64,000 bases of DNA from Lewinella sp050633125 (GCF_050633125.1 NZ_JBOEFX010000018.1:62001-126000); one strand, 5' to 3'; positions 27,447 through 36,264 are shown, counted from the stretch's first letter. Program-made: numbers and translations. The notes: a model not told the origin generated them from the sequence alone.

Positions 27447-27520
27447 TCGCCATAAGCTCCTACGAAAATGCAGGATGTTGAAAGCAGAATTAGAGACAAG
27501 GAGGATGGAAGGTTGGATGA

Positions 27521-27991
27521 CTAAATTTCTTTATGGGACGCCGATGCCCGCATCTTTTCAAGATGATAGAGGTACTTTGGCTCTAGATTCAAACTATATA
27601 ACTGATCATATGAAAAACAGCCAATTTCAAAACTTTCCTGACTTATTTGCAAATCCTGTGAGTTAGCTTTGGTTGTACACAAATATAAAATAATTAATAC
27701 AGTCACTTGGTCCTTCACCCTAACTGTAAACACCTCCAGCAGTTCTTCCACCTGCACTTCGATACCCAGCTCTTCTTTTATTTCCCGTTTCAAGGCTGTT
27801 TTAACCCCTTCTCTCCGTCCTATTTTTCCACCTGGCAAGTCCCATTCATTCCGCTCATTTTTCAACAAAATGACTTTGCCGTCAATAAAACAAATCCCTT
27901 TAACGGAAACGGGCATCCGGTAGGCAAAAAGGTCTGAGGTCAGCCAGCGGCCAATCGTTCTTAGGTAGAGTTTTTTTAAAGGGAGCTGCAT
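27521..27991 (-). CDS. Nudix hydrolase
   Basis: A 156-residue protein with a perfect Nudix box from GGKIGRREG to REIKEELGI (about 54-77). Inside a polysaccharide locus such enzymes may hydrolyse nucleotide sugars (like GDP-mannose hydrolase) or clean up side products, but the substrate is not visible. It follows the CapD-like gene by 15 bp and precedes a GT4 gene with overlapping frames. Confidence 0.87.
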   Translation of the reverse strand: MQLPLKKLYLRTIGRWLTSDLFAYRMPVSVKGICFIDGKVILLKNERNEWDLPGGKIGRREGVKTALKREIKEELGIEVQVEELLEVFTVRVKDQVTVLIILYLCTTKANSQDLQISQESFEIGCFSYDQLYSLNLEPKYLYHLEKMRASASHKEI

Positions 27992-28006
27992 AGAGGATGC
28001 CGCAAG

Positions 28007-29923
28007 CTATTTGCTTATTTCGCTGTTATCCAATACCGAGAATTTTGAATTGCGACTTGAAAATTCAGGAACAATGTCTTTCATTTTACCCACCAGTAAC
28101 AATACATCATTTTGGTCCATCAGCTTTACGAGGGCTGCCATATCGGCTTGTACTTCGTGGTAATCATTGGCTCTTACTGCTGCTTTTTGGATTTTGGGAT
28201 GGTGAGTAGCAATCACGCCTTCACCATCGTCGAGCAGTTCTTCGTAAAGTTTTTCGCCAGGGCGAAGTCCAGTGAAGCGTATTTTGATATCCTCTCCTGG
28301 AATCAGCCCTGCCATCTGGATCATTTTCTGCGCGAGGTCAACAATTTTGACAGGTTCGCCCATATCAAAAATGAAAATTTCGCTGCCCTTACCCATCGCA
28401 CCGGCTTCCAATACCAACTGGCAAGCTTCCGGGATCGTCATAAAGAATCGGGTAACCTCTGGATGCGTGACGGTTACGGCTTGCCCTTGTTCGATTTGTT
28501 TTTTGAAAATTGGAATTACCGAACCGTTAGAGCCTAGAACATTTCCAAAACGGGTCGTAATAAACTGGGTTTCATGGTCTCCCCTACTACTGAGCGCCTG
28601 GACGTAGATTTCAGCAATTCGCTTGGAAGCCCCCATCACATTGCTGGGGTTGACCGCCTTGTCTGTGGAGACCATCACGAATTTTTGCACCTGATGTTTC
28701 ACTGCTAAATCCGCCAAATTCATCGTCCCTATCACATTGGTACGTATCGCCTCCGAAGGAAAATGCTCCATGATGGGTACATGTTTATACGCTGCCGCGT
28801 GAAAAACATATTCTGGCTGGTAAGTCGCAAAAAGCTGTTCTAACATAGCCTTATTTCGCACATCACCGATAACCGGCAAGAACAGTTTATTCTTTACCTC
28901 TTTTTTTAAACTCAGTTCTAATTGTGCCAAAGGAGTTTCTGCCTGATCCAAGCCAATCAACAATCCCGGTTCATAGGGCAACAATTGCCTGACAATTTCA
29001 CTGCCAATAGACCCTGCACATCCTGTTACCAAAACGACCTTTCCCTTGATACTTCCACTGATACCTTCCTGGTCCAGCTGAATGGGAGGACGACTGAGGA
29101 GGTCCTCAAAACGAACCTTACGCAACTGCCCTAAATTCAAAGTACTGTTCAACCAATTCTCCGTTGGCGGAACCTTCAATACTTTAACCTGATGTTCCAG
29201 ACACTCATTAATAAATGCCACCCTCCGGGTTTCCGGCAACTCGTTGATACCTATGATGGCATATTTTATATTGTACTTTTTAACAACTCCTGCAAACGAC
29301 TTTTCAGGATTGAAAATTCGAACGCCATTGAGGTATTTCTTATGAACCCTTGGGTTATCGTCAAAAAAAGCGGTTACCCGATAATTGTGGGTCGTATTCT
29401 GTTTGAGCACGTTGAGCAACATGGCGCCCAATTCTCCTGCACCAAAAATGACGGTATTCAATCGGTTGACACCCTGCAACCTGAGGCGGTCAAACAATAG
29501 GCGCAAGACAATCCGTGAGCCGCCTGCCAAAAGTAGCAGCACGAAATAATCGACTAAAACGATAGGTAGTACCTCCTTGGGTTTAAATGGTGTGGCCAAA
29601 AACTTGAGCAGCAAAAAGAAAACAGCCGAAGAAAGGCTGACGGCATAAAAAACACTTTTGTAATCTTTCTCGCCTACATAGCGAACGATCAGCAGATAGG
29701 TTCGAAAAACAATAAAGGAAATTGCTCGAAATGCCAATAACAACACCGGGCCCCAAGTCAGTAAAAGATTAAGGCGTTCAAACTCAAAGTCCCCGGTCAG
29801 TAAGAGGGCAATGGTAATAGCAATGAGCGCATATACCATATCTACACCAAATATAAATAATTTGGTGACATAACCGGCAATTGGGCTAGCGCCTAAAATT
29901 GATTTTTGGGAATTGAACTTCAT
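28007..29923 (-). CDS. Membrane-bound UDP-sugar 4,6-dehydratase (CapD/PglF/WbpM-like)
   Basis: A 638-residue protein with four N-terminal membrane helices (about 17-140), a first Rossmann-like domain (VIFGAGELG, 158-166) and the catalytic SDR domain with TGCAGSIG (300-307), STDK (419-422) and MGASK (430-434). Methionine replaces the SDR tyrosine, as is typical of these long dehydratases. The product of UDP-GlcNAc would be UDP-4-keto-6-deoxy-GlcNAc, the substrate of the PglE-like aminotransferase encoded at 32319. It lies between the Wzi-like gene and a Nudix gene at short spacing. Confidence 0.92.
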   Translation of the reverse strand: MKFNSQKSILGASPIAGYVTKLFIFGVDMVYALIAITIALLLTGDFEFERLNLLLTWGPVLLLAFRAISFIVFRTYLLIVRYVGEKDYKSVFYAVSLSSAVFFLLLKFLATPFKPKEVLPIVLVDYFVLLLLAGGSRIVLRLLFDRLRLQGVNRLNTVIFGAGELGAMLLNVLKQNTTHNYRVTAFFDDNPRVHKKYLNGVRIFNPEKSFAGVVKKYNIKYAIIGINELPETRRVAFINECLEHQVKVLKVPPTENWLNSTLNLGQLRKVRFEDLLSRPPIQLDQEGISGSIKGKVVLVTGCAGSIGSEIVRQLLPYEPGLLIGLDQAETPLAQLELSLKKEVKNKLFLPVIGDVRNKAMLEQLFATYQPEYVFHAAAYKHVPIMEHFPSEAIRTNVIGTMNLADLAVKHQVQKFVMVSTDKAVNPSNVMGASKRIAEIYVQALSSRGDHETQFITTRFGNVLGSNGSVIPIFKKQIEQGQAVTVTHPEVTRFFMTIPEACQLVLEAGAMGKGSEIFIFDMGEPVKIVDLAQKMIQMAGLIPGEDIKIRFTGLRPGEKLYEELLDDGEGVIATHHPKIQKAAVRANDYHEVQADMAALVKLMDQNDVLLLVGKMKDIVPEFSSRNSKFSVLDNSEISK

Positions 29924-29939
29924 GGGGGGATTCTGATCA

Positions 29940-31592
29940 CTAATAGTCCTGATACAATTCGTACATGTTGGTACTCAAGCCAAAGTAAATGTGCTGGCTA
30001 TTGGGCAAGCCCAGTGCAGGTTCATCTTCCGTGCGGCTTTGAATACCTAGTTGCAAGCGTAGGTTGTAAACAGGGTTAGCAAGGTACGCAATTTCTGCCC
30101 GCCAGTAAAGAAGTTGGCTTTCTATGCCGCTGCCAGGAAACAGCCCCGTATCTGCCGAGCGTACATCAAAGGACTTATAAATATTGCCGCCCCAATTGGC
30201 TTCTTTGTTTTCGTCACGACCTAGCAATGCGGTATGCACTGCAGCTTGACCTTGCCAACGCCCTTTGCGATAATTGATTTGTACTAAAATCTCCCTAAAG
30301 TTGGCGCCTAGCGGGTGAGCCAAGGGCTGGTTGTAGTGCCCCCAGTTGGTGAGTACATCACGGTGGCTGTAGGTATGCGGGCGAGCAGAGTTGTATTCAG
30401 CGCGTACAAACAGGTTGCGAACCCCTAGGGCATCCCCCCACTTTACCCCCAACTGCCAGGCCAGCATATTACGCCAGGGGCCATTGGTCCAGTCACGGAT
30501 TTCGGAAAAGGTAAATTCATCAATAGCGACCTGCCCGTAGGCTTTGATGCCCCGATTGAATTGAAAACTGGTATTTATTCCCATGAGGGTATTGCCGCCA
30601 GAAAATCCTTGCGCGAATTCCACTGGGCGATAAAGGATGACCGGGTTGAAAAAATTGACATCGAAGCCATAACGATTGAGCTCATCGCCCCACATGATTC
30701 CTTCGAAAAAACCTAGGTTCCAGCGTTGGCCAATATTAATACTCAAGTAATGCATTGACAAATATTTCTTAGCATATACATTTCCGTCAACTGCAATTTC
30801 TGGCCGAATATCGTTCATCACCGCCCAAAGGTTAATGTACTTGATTTTCCCCACTGTTGTTTCGATCCGGAAGAATGGATAGTTGACACTGTTATCGGAA
30901 AGTAGCATCGAGCGGTAGCCTTCGCCAAGAAACTGCTTGCCACGGCCAAGTCGCAGATGGAAGAATTTTGCTGGCGTGTAAGCGATCTCGCCCGAGGCGT
31001 AGGCAAAATCGGAGGCGAAATCGCGGAAGCCTTTTCGGAGCCAGTAACCGGGTACCACCCTGGAAGCCCCGGCCTGCTGATTGACGTGTGCCGCAAAACG
31101 GGCCTGACTTTCTACCAAAGAGGTATAGAAGGAAAACCGCTTGCCCAACTGTCCTTCAATGCGGAGGCCACGACTGTTGCGGTAGGTGGTTTCGTAATCT
31201 GATGATTCACTTTCCTGCCCGTATTCAAAATGAACGGCGGGGTTGATGGTCAGCCAGTAATCTTCTCCTTGGAAAGAGAAAAGGTTTTCTTGAAAAGCTT
31301 TGCGATCAAACCAATTATTGAAACCAGGTGCTTTGGTGATGCTATCGGGTAGTAATTCGCTTTTTCGGCTGTAAGGACTGACCTCCGAGGTGCGCCAAGG
31401 TAAAATGGCGGTATGGATATTGTGCTCGCTGCGTAGCAGGTCATTTTCGTACCAGGCCCGTTCCGCTTGATTAAGCTGAATCGTAGAAAACTGGGCGAAG
31501 AGGGGGAGTTGTAGGTAGAGGGCGATTACGACTAGATAGGTGGCGCGCAGAGACGCAGAGGTGCAGAGGCTTTTTTTAGAGGTCTCGCGCAG
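29940..31592 (-). CDS. Capsule assembly Wzi-like outer membrane protein, 5' end in repeat/gap
   Basis: The frame runs from the stop at 29940 without a stop codon up to the assembly gap at 31593. A signal peptide-like segment (YLVVIALYLQLPLFAQ) is encoded at about 31490-31540, but no ATG precedes it before the gap; the bases upstream belong to the CGCAGAGACGCAGAG repeat. The mature part shows NPAVHFEYGQES, YRNSRGLRIEG and FYTSLVESQ, then many barrel strands (WQLGVKWGDALG, LQLGIQSRTED), the pattern of Wzi-like barrels that hold capsule at the outer membrane. The start is unresolved and may have been remodelled by the repeat. Confidence 0.8.
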   Translation of the reverse strand: MRETSKKSLCTSASLRATYLVVIALYLQLPLFAQFSTIQLNQAERAWYENDLLRSEHNIHTAILPWRTSEVSPYSRKSELLPDSITKAPGFNNWFDRKAFQENLFSFQGEDYWLTINPAVHFEYGQESESSDYETTYRNSRGLRIEGQLGKRFSFYTSLVESQARFAAHVNQQAGASRVVPGYWLRKGFRDFASDFAYASGEIAYTPAKFFHLRLGRGKQFLGEGYRSMLLSDNSVNYPFFRIETTVGKIKYINLWAVMNDIRPEIAVDGNVYAKKYLSMHYLSINIGQRWNLGFFEGIMWGDELNRYGFDVNFFNPVILYRPVEFAQGFSGGNTLMGINTSFQFNRGIKAYGQVAIDEFTFSEIRDWTNGPWRNMLAWQLGVKWGDALGVRNLFVRAEYNSARPHTYSHRDVLTNWGHYNQPLAHPLGANFREILVQINYRKGRWQGQAAVHTALLGRDENKEANWGGNIYKSFDVRSADTGLFPGSGIESQLLYWRAEIAYLANPVYNLRLQLGIQSRTEDEPALGLPNSQHIYFGLSTNMYELYQDY

Positions 31593-31785
31593 NNNNNNNN
31601 NNNNNNNNNNNNNNNNNNNNNNNNNNNNNNNNNNNNNNNNNNNNNNNNNNNNNNNNNNNNNNNNNNNNNNNNNNNNNNNNNNNNNNNNNNNNNNNNNNNN
31701 NNNNNNNNNNNNNNNNNNNNNNNNNNNNNNNNNNNNNNNNNNACGCAGAGGCGCAGAGACTTTTAATGGTCTCTGCGCGCAACCA
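31543..31785. repeat. Dispersed CGCAGAGACGCAGAG repeat cluster, left, containing assembly gap
   Basis: Units of CGCGCAGAGACGCAGAG and shortened or inverted variants (CTCTGCGCGC) occur at 31543-31592 and 31743-31785 on either side of 150 N. Similar copies lie at 32226-32350, beyond the GxxExxY gene. Confidence 0.8.
31593..31742. other. Assembly gap of 150 N
   Basis: The gap falls inside the repeat cluster, so the true length and content are unknown. Confidence 0.99.
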
Positions 31786-31811
31786 TTCTGTACCGAGGTC
31801 TTTTTCAGGTA

Positions 31812-32192
31812 TCATAAGCCGTTGACTATTCTTGTAATGCCGTTTTTGATTAGGGTTTCGTTACAGTTGATTAGTAAGCCTAGTTTAAGGCCAGTAAGGC
31901 GAAGGTAGGTTTGTAATTGTTTGGCGTGTACTTTTTGGATATTTTCTACCGATTTTAGCTCGATGATGACTTTTTCTTCAACGACGAGGTCTGCGCGAAA
32001 GGCTATTCCCAAGTCAGTCTCACGATAAAATGCGGAAATGGGGACTTGCTTTTCTACTTTCAGGTTATAACCTTCAGTCAGTTCTAAGAAGAGAGCTGCT
32101 TCGTATATATTTTCATAGAGGCCCGGGCCTAGTTCTCGATGCACGCGGAGAACAGCTTCTACAATAATACCGGAAATGGTATTTTCTTCCAT
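31812..32192 (-). CDS. GxxExxY family protein
   Basis: A 126-residue protein with the name-giving motif in HRELGPGLYENIYEAAL (about 18-34), followed by VEKQVPI, FRADLVVEEKVIIELKSV and the terminal GLLINCNETLIKNGITRIVN. The D-x(n)-E-x-K layout (ADLVVEEKVIIELKS) resembles the PD-(D/E)XK nuclease core. The biological role of the family is not established. It has no operon link with the polysaccharide genes and is bordered on both sides by the same dispersed repeat, so it is probably an independent insertion into the locus. Confidence 0.9.
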   Translation of the reverse strand: MEENTISGIIVEAVLRVHRELGPGLYENIYEAALFLELTEGYNLKVEKQVPISAFYRETDLGIAFRADLVVEEKVIIELKSVENIQKVHAKQLQTYLRLTGLKLGLLINCNETLIKNGITRIVNGL

Positions 32193-32225
32193 AAGTGTTT
32201 ATTTAGTGTAAAGGGGTTTAAAGGA

Positions 32226-32350
32226 CTCGCGCAGAGACGCAGAGACTTTTTTCAGAAGACTCGCGCAGAGACGCAGAGGTCTTTTTTTTAGTAAGTATTA
32301 GCGCTAGCGCGTAATAACTTACTCTGCGTCCCTGCGTCTCTGCGCGAAAT
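32226..32350. repeat. Dispersed CGCAGAGACGCAGAG repeat cluster, right
   Basis: Two direct units (near 32228 and 32260, each followed by a T-rich stretch) and one inverted, slightly altered unit (about 32322-32346). The inverted unit forms the last codons of the aminotransferase gene. Confidence 0.8.
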
Positions 32351-33515
32351 CATTCTGTGTAAAATCATGCTGCGCGAACACCTTCCCCAAACTGGCAAAG
32401 ATGCGTTCGAAATCTTCCTCTGTGAGGTTGGAGCCGCTGGGGAGGCAGAGGCCGATATCAAAGAGGTGCTCGGCGGTGGTGCTACCGTAGTAGGCACAGT
32501 CTGCGAAGACGGGCTGTAGGTGCATGGGTTTCCAGAGGGGGCGGGCTTCGATGTTATCGGCTTCCAGGGCCAGGCGGATGGTTTCCCTCGTAAGGCCGTG
32601 GTTTTTATCCGGATCAACGAGGATGCAGCTGAGCCAGCGGTTGCTGAACATGCCTGCTTGTTCTTCCTGAAATTGGATGTGAAAACCGCGCTCATTCCAT
32701 TGCTGAAAGTAGGTACGGTAGCGCTCAAAGTTGGTACGACGCTGGGCAACACGCTCATCGAGGACCTCCATCTGGCCACGACCTATACCCGCCAAAACAT
32801 TGCTGAGGCGGTAGTTGTATCCAACTTGTGAATGCTGATAATGTGGTGCGGAATCACGTGCTTGAGTGGCCAAGAAGCGGGACTTGGCGATAAGCGCTTC
32901 GTCGTTGCCCACCAGGGCTCCTCCTCCACTGGTAGTGATAATCTTGTTGCCGTTGAAGCTAAGAACACCCAACTTACCGAAGCTACCGCAGGGGCGACCG
33001 TCCAAGCTAGCCCCGAGGGCCTCGGCGGCATCTTCGACGATGGGAATGCTGTATTTCTCAGCGATAGCCATGATCTCGTTCATCTTGGCGGAAAGGCCGT
33101 AAAGGTGAACGGGAATAATGGCTTTGATCTGCTTACCCTGGGCCCGTTGGTCGATGATGGCCGCTTCAAGGGCCTGAGGGTCCATATTAAAGGTGTCGGC
33201 CTCGGAATCGATAAAGGCCGGTACAGCTCCTTGATACTTGATGGGGTTGGCTGAAGCCGAGAAAGTCATGCTCTGGCAAAGTACCACATCACCTGGACCT
33301 ACGTCTAGCAAGATCAATGCCAAGTGAATAGCAGCGGTGCCACTGCTGAGCGCAGCAGCATGGCCAACGCCTATTTTTTGGGCCAACACTTCTTCAAAAG
33401 CATTGACGTGTGGCCCCAGCGGGGCGATCCAATTGGTGGCGAAGGCTTCTGCTACGTATACTTCCTCGCGCCCCGACATGTGGGGGGAGGAGAGCCAGAT
33501 TTTGGGTTGATTCAT
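32319..33515 (-). CDS. DegT/DnrJ/EryC1/StrS aminotransferase, PglE-like
   Basis: About 398 residues from ATG 33515 (an earlier ATG at 33536 adds 7). This sugar aminotransferase starts with IWLSSPHMSGREEVYV and contains NWIAPLGPHV, the hallmark of the UDP-4-amino-sugar (PglE-like) branch. PLP contacts are SSGTAAIH and VEDAAEALGA, and the Schiff-base lysine lies in SFNGNKIITTSGGG. It should convert the 4-keto product of the dehydratase at 28007 to a 4-amino sugar. The last 17 residues (QHDFTQNDFAQRRRDAE) are encoded by the dispersed repeat and are not part of the normal fold. Confidence 0.9.
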   Translation of the reverse strand: MNQPKIWLSSPHMSGREEVYVAEAFATNWIAPLGPHVNAFEEVLAQKIGVGHAAALSSGTAAIHLALILLDVGPGDVVLCQSMTFSASANPIKYQGAVPAFIDSEADTFNMDPQALEAAIIDQRAQGKQIKAIIPVHLYGLSAKMNEIMAIAEKYSIPIVEDAAEALGASLDGRPCGSFGKLGVLSFNGNKIITTSGGGALVGNDEALIAKSRFLATQARDSAPHYQHSQVGYNYRLSNVLAGIGRGQMEVLDERVAQRRTNFERYRTYFQQWNERGFHIQFQEEQAGMFSNRWLSCILVDPDKNHGLTRETIRLALEADNIEARPLWKPMHLQPVFADCAYYGSTTAEHLFDIGLCLPSGSNLTEEDFERIFASLGKVFAQHDFTQNDFAQRRRDAE

Positions 33516-33529
33516 GGTTGGGGATTTTC

Positions 33530-33675
33530 GACCCACCCCAACCCCTCCCTGAAAAGGAGGAGCTTTTTTGTAGAAACAGGGGTGAGGTGTCGTAATTTTA
33601 GGGAGTGATTTGCTAGGGGTCTATGGGCTGGGCTCCCTCTGTCCTGTGGACATCTCCCTCGCGGAGGGAGAATTT
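33530..33675. repeat. Two further short dispersed-type repeats
   Basis: 33530-33575 holds a CCCACCCCAACCCCTCC stretch with a small CTCC/GGAG hairpin and T-run. 33629-33675 holds CTCCCTCTGTCCTGTGGACA and a CTCCCTC-GCG-GAGGGAG hairpin (33654-33670). Both look like intergenic low-copy repeats rather than coding sequence; their recurrence elsewhere in the genome cannot be tested here. Confidence 0.4.
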
Positions 33676-33749
33676 GGAAAAAATCAAGGGAGGTTCTGCT
33701 TCGTATTTATCAGTTTATCTCCCTTGCAGGAGCTAACACTTCCGAATTC

Positions 33750-34511
33750 CTACTTCTGATCTCCGACTTTGAACCAGGCGTAGAGCATACCGGCGTATTC
33801 GTGGAGGAGTTCTGCCGAGATTCGAAGCTTTTTAATAGAGGGACGAAAATTATATATCTGCGCACCTGGTTCTATCTTGACTCTGTGATTGGTTGGAGCA
33901 GGGATACACTTCACCCCAGAATTCTCGAATAAATACAATGCCCGTGGCATATGCAAAGCACTTGTGACAAGGATTACATTTTGCCCATCGCCAAACCTTC
34001 GAACATATGCAAGTGCTTCTTCACCCGTGTTCAAAGGAGTCTTTAACCAGGCAGTATCCGTGCTAGAAACCCCCAATTTCACAGCAGTATTCATCAATAA
34101 CTCAGCTTGAGACTTTAGTCCTCTAACCTTTCCTCCTGAACCAACTAACAGAGCCAAAGTGTCCTGTTGCCATAATCTACATCCTTCAACTAATCGGCCT
34201 AAGGCGTTTGTTGAAAGCTGGTTATTTTCGGGTAATGCAGGGGAATAACTATGTCCTCCACCAAGAATTAAGATATGATGATCAATGCTATCGTTAACTT
34301 GCCACAAGACTGGATGTAGTCCTTCATGCTTATACGCTAAATAAATAGGAAGTGGTGAGCTAGATGAGACGAATAACCACACGAAAGCTATCGCAAAAAA
34401 ACAAGTCCCTTTACTTTTTGTAAAAAATATTCGGCGTAATAAACCAATTATTACAATGATCCAAAATAAGGCAATCGGGTTTAATATAACTGCGGTGAAG
34501 CTTCGTAGCAC
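33750..34511 (-). CDS. YdcF/ElyC family protein (DUF218)
   Basis: A 253-residue protein with two N-terminal membrane helices (about 8-25 and 35-55) and a DUF218 domain (about 75-220) with ILILGGGHSYSP, LLVGSGGKVRG and VTSALHMPRA. ElyC-type proteins influence envelope polysaccharide precursor metabolism, which fits the locus, but the molecular reaction is unknown. It follows the MBL hydrolase gene by 30 bp. The C-terminal residues run to the edge of a repeat-rich spacer. Confidence 0.83.
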   Translation of the reverse strand: MLRSFTAVILNPIALFWIIVIIGLLRRIFFTKSKGTCFFAIAFVWLFVSSSSPLPIYLAYKHEGLHPVLWQVNDSIDHHILILGGGHSYSPALPENNQLSTNALGRLVEGCRLWQQDTLALLVGSGGKVRGLKSQAELLMNTAVKLGVSSTDTAWLKTPLNTGEEALAYVRRFGDGQNVILVTSALHMPRALYLFENSGVKCIPAPTNHRVKIEPGAQIYNFRPSIKKLRISAELLHEYAGMLYAWFKVGDQK

Positions 34512-34541
34512 TACTAATGCATTAAACTAGAAATCAGTTAT

Positions 34542-35138
34542 TTAAGCCAAATTGAAAAACTCTACCCCAGTCACCTTCTTTCCATGACCAGCGCATATAA
34601 TTGTGTCTTCTGTGATTAACTCCATAAGCTTTTGTTTACTCACTTTGCCTTCTTTTTTGTTTCCACTTTTTAGTTTTGTCACAATTTCATGGCCGGGGAT
34701 TAACGAATCTCCCGTAAACAAATACTGATCTATTACAAATGATAGACACCCTTCATTATGTCCTGGCGTTGCAATAACGTGCAAAGGCAAGTGGTCAAAA
34801 AGCACGATTACTTCTTGATCCTGAATAACTCTTTGGTGCTCAGTTCGAATTTCTATAGGTGTGCCTTTGTAGTAAGATAAATTCAACTTGCTATCGGATA
34901 ACCCTTCAAGTGTATATTGGGAGCCAAAAACTCTACAGTCTGGAAATAGATCGATCAGCTTGCTTAATCCACAGATATGATCATAATGACAATGTGTTAG
35001 AAAGACTCCAGCGACAGGCCTGTCAATAAGTCTACGTAATTCATCTGAAGTAGCTACAAAGCCAAAATCGATGACCCAACAAAACGAGGAATCAAATGGC
35101 TCTACTATATATGAATTCGAATCAAAGGCTGAATTCAC
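34542..35138 (-). CDS. MBL-fold metallo-hydrolase
   Basis: A 198-residue metallo-beta-lactamase fold enzyme with the metal motif His49-Cys-His51-Tyr-Asp53-His54, a later GHNEG histidine, the GDS aspartate (FTGDSLIPGH) and terminal CAGHGK. It is glyoxalase II/thioesterase-like in size. Located next to two acyl carrier proteins, it could act as a thioesterase or lactonase on an acyl intermediate; this is inferred from context only. It is separated by 45 bp from the ACP gene. Confidence 0.85.
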   Translation of the reverse strand: MNSAFDSNSYIVEPFDSSFCWVIDFGFVATSDELRRLIDRPVAGVFLTHCHYDHICGLSKLIDLFPDCRVFGSQYTLEGLSDSKLNLSYYKGTPIEIRTEHQRVIQDQEVIVLFDHLPLHVIATPGHNEGCLSFVIDQYLFTGDSLIPGHEIVTKLKSGNKKEGKVSKQKLMELITEDTIICAGHGKKVTGVEFFNLA

Positions 35139-35183
35139 TAATCTCTTTACGCGAATGTTATTGACTTTTTGTAATTGATATAA

Positions 35184-35405
35184 TTACTCTTGCAAAAAAA
35201 TAATAATATCTGATATCCTATTGAAATCATTGATTTGTTCTGCGGATAAACGCTTATCAAAGTCATCATCAGCTAAGACAATCAATGTCAACTTTGTCAT
35301 TGAATCGAATTCTGGCATATCATCGAGCAGCTGACTTGCTGTCAAAGAACCTTCATCCACTTCAAAGGCCTCTTCAAGTTTGTTTAGTATTTCTTGTTCA
35401 CTCAT
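35184..35405 (-). CDS. Acyl carrier protein (second of two)
   Basis: A 73-residue acidic four-helix protein. Ser35 in FDSMTKL is the expected 4'-phosphopantetheine attachment site (D-S-M instead of D-S-L). The helix II/III pattern (LIVLADDDFDKRLS...INDFNRISDIIIFL) fits. Similarity to the other ACP of the cluster (36999-37226) is low, so the two probably have different partners. It is not a housekeeping ACP. Confidence 0.85.
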   Translation of the reverse strand: MSEQEILNKLEEAFEVDEGSLTASQLLDDMPEFDSMTKLTLIVLADDDFDKRLSAEQINDFNRISDIIIFLQE

Positions 35406-35490
35406 TATTATGGCATTATTAAAAAATATACGAAATAAATTCTTGACTTTCCATCAAAGCCTAGTGTACAAAACTCAATGTTTTAAACAA

Positions 35491-36249
35491 CTATTTTATT
35501 AAAGCTCCTCCATCAACTGGAAGGCAAGATCCACTAATTTTTTTTGCGGAATTAGAAAGTAAAAACAGTATCATTTGCACAATATCTTCAGGTTCACAAA
35601 CACCTAAAAACTGCCGTTCAGCAATGGCATCTAAAGTGGCTTCACCTCCTGGCACTTTAGTTAGGTTTTCCATCATCGGAGTTAAGGTAGCACCAGGTGC
35701 AACCGTATTGATTCTCACCCCCTTTTTATAAACTTCCTGTGCAATACAACGGACAGCTGAGTTCATAGCTGCTTTTGAAGCGCAATAGGCCGTCTTGGTT
35801 GGTTTCCCTAGAAATGCACCAATTGCAGAGACCCCAACGATACTCATTCCTGCATTAAATCGCCCTCTCTTTGTGAAACAGCGAACAAGTTCTACAAACG
35901 AGAAATAGTTAACGTTCATTACCTGTAGCATGAACGAATATTTGGAGACTCCCAAAGGCCTTACCGAACTTACTCCTGCACAATGTATCAGGCCATCTAA
36001 TGGTCCGTTTTCTTCAGCTATTCTGCGGGAAAGAGTTTCAATTTTTTCGACTTCTTCCAAGTCAACCTCATAGGAAAAAAACGTTCCACTTTTCGCACCT
36101 TCTGTGTTCTCAATAAGTCTATTCTTATCCCTGCCGAGCTGAATAACTTCTGCGCCACCCTCGCTTAACGCAGCCACTGTTGCAGCCCCTATTCCAGATG
36201 AAGCTCCAGTTACAAGAAATTTCTTGCCCTTAAATTGATCTTTATTCAT
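35491..36249 (-). CDS. SDR family oxidoreductase (FabG-like)
   Basis: A 252-residue classical short-chain dehydrogenase. The cofactor loop GASSGIG lies at 15-21, the catalytic Ser near 141, and Tyr155-x3-Lys159 in AYCASKAAM. The C-terminus ends SGSCLPVDGGALIK, a FabG-type end. It probably reduces a 3-ketoacyl-ACP made by the KAS III of the same cluster. It follows the other SDR gene after 15 bp. Confidence 0.9.
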   Translation of the reverse strand: MNKDQFKGKKFLVTGASSGIGAATVAALSEGGAEVIQLGRDKNRLIENTEGAKSGTFFSYEVDLEEVEKIETLSRRIAEENGPLDGLIHCAGVSSVRPLGVSKYSFMLQVMNVNYFSFVELVRCFTKRGRFNAGMSIVGVSAIGAFLGKPTKTAYCASKAAMNSAVRCIAQEVYKKGVRINTVAPGATLTPMMENLTKVPGGEATLDAIAERQFLGVCEPEDIVQMILFLLSNSAKKISGSCLPVDGGALIK

Positions 36250-36264
36250 TTGCTAATTGAAATG

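Noticed and set aside
27521..27540. A -1 programmed frameshift (AAATTTA heptamer) joining the Nudix and GT4 genes
   Set aside because: The heptamer is in the phase of the glycosyltransferase frame and not of the Nudix frame, so it does not fit the canonical X-XXY-YYZ slippage needed.
31540..31908. Frames reading through the N gap in the repeat region
   Set aside because: They consist mostly of undetermined residues and repeat-derived ARRDAEVQRL-type sequence.
31543..32350. Regularly repeated units considered as a CRISPR array
   Set aside because: Units are close together or inverted, spacers are not of constant length, and no cas genes are present.
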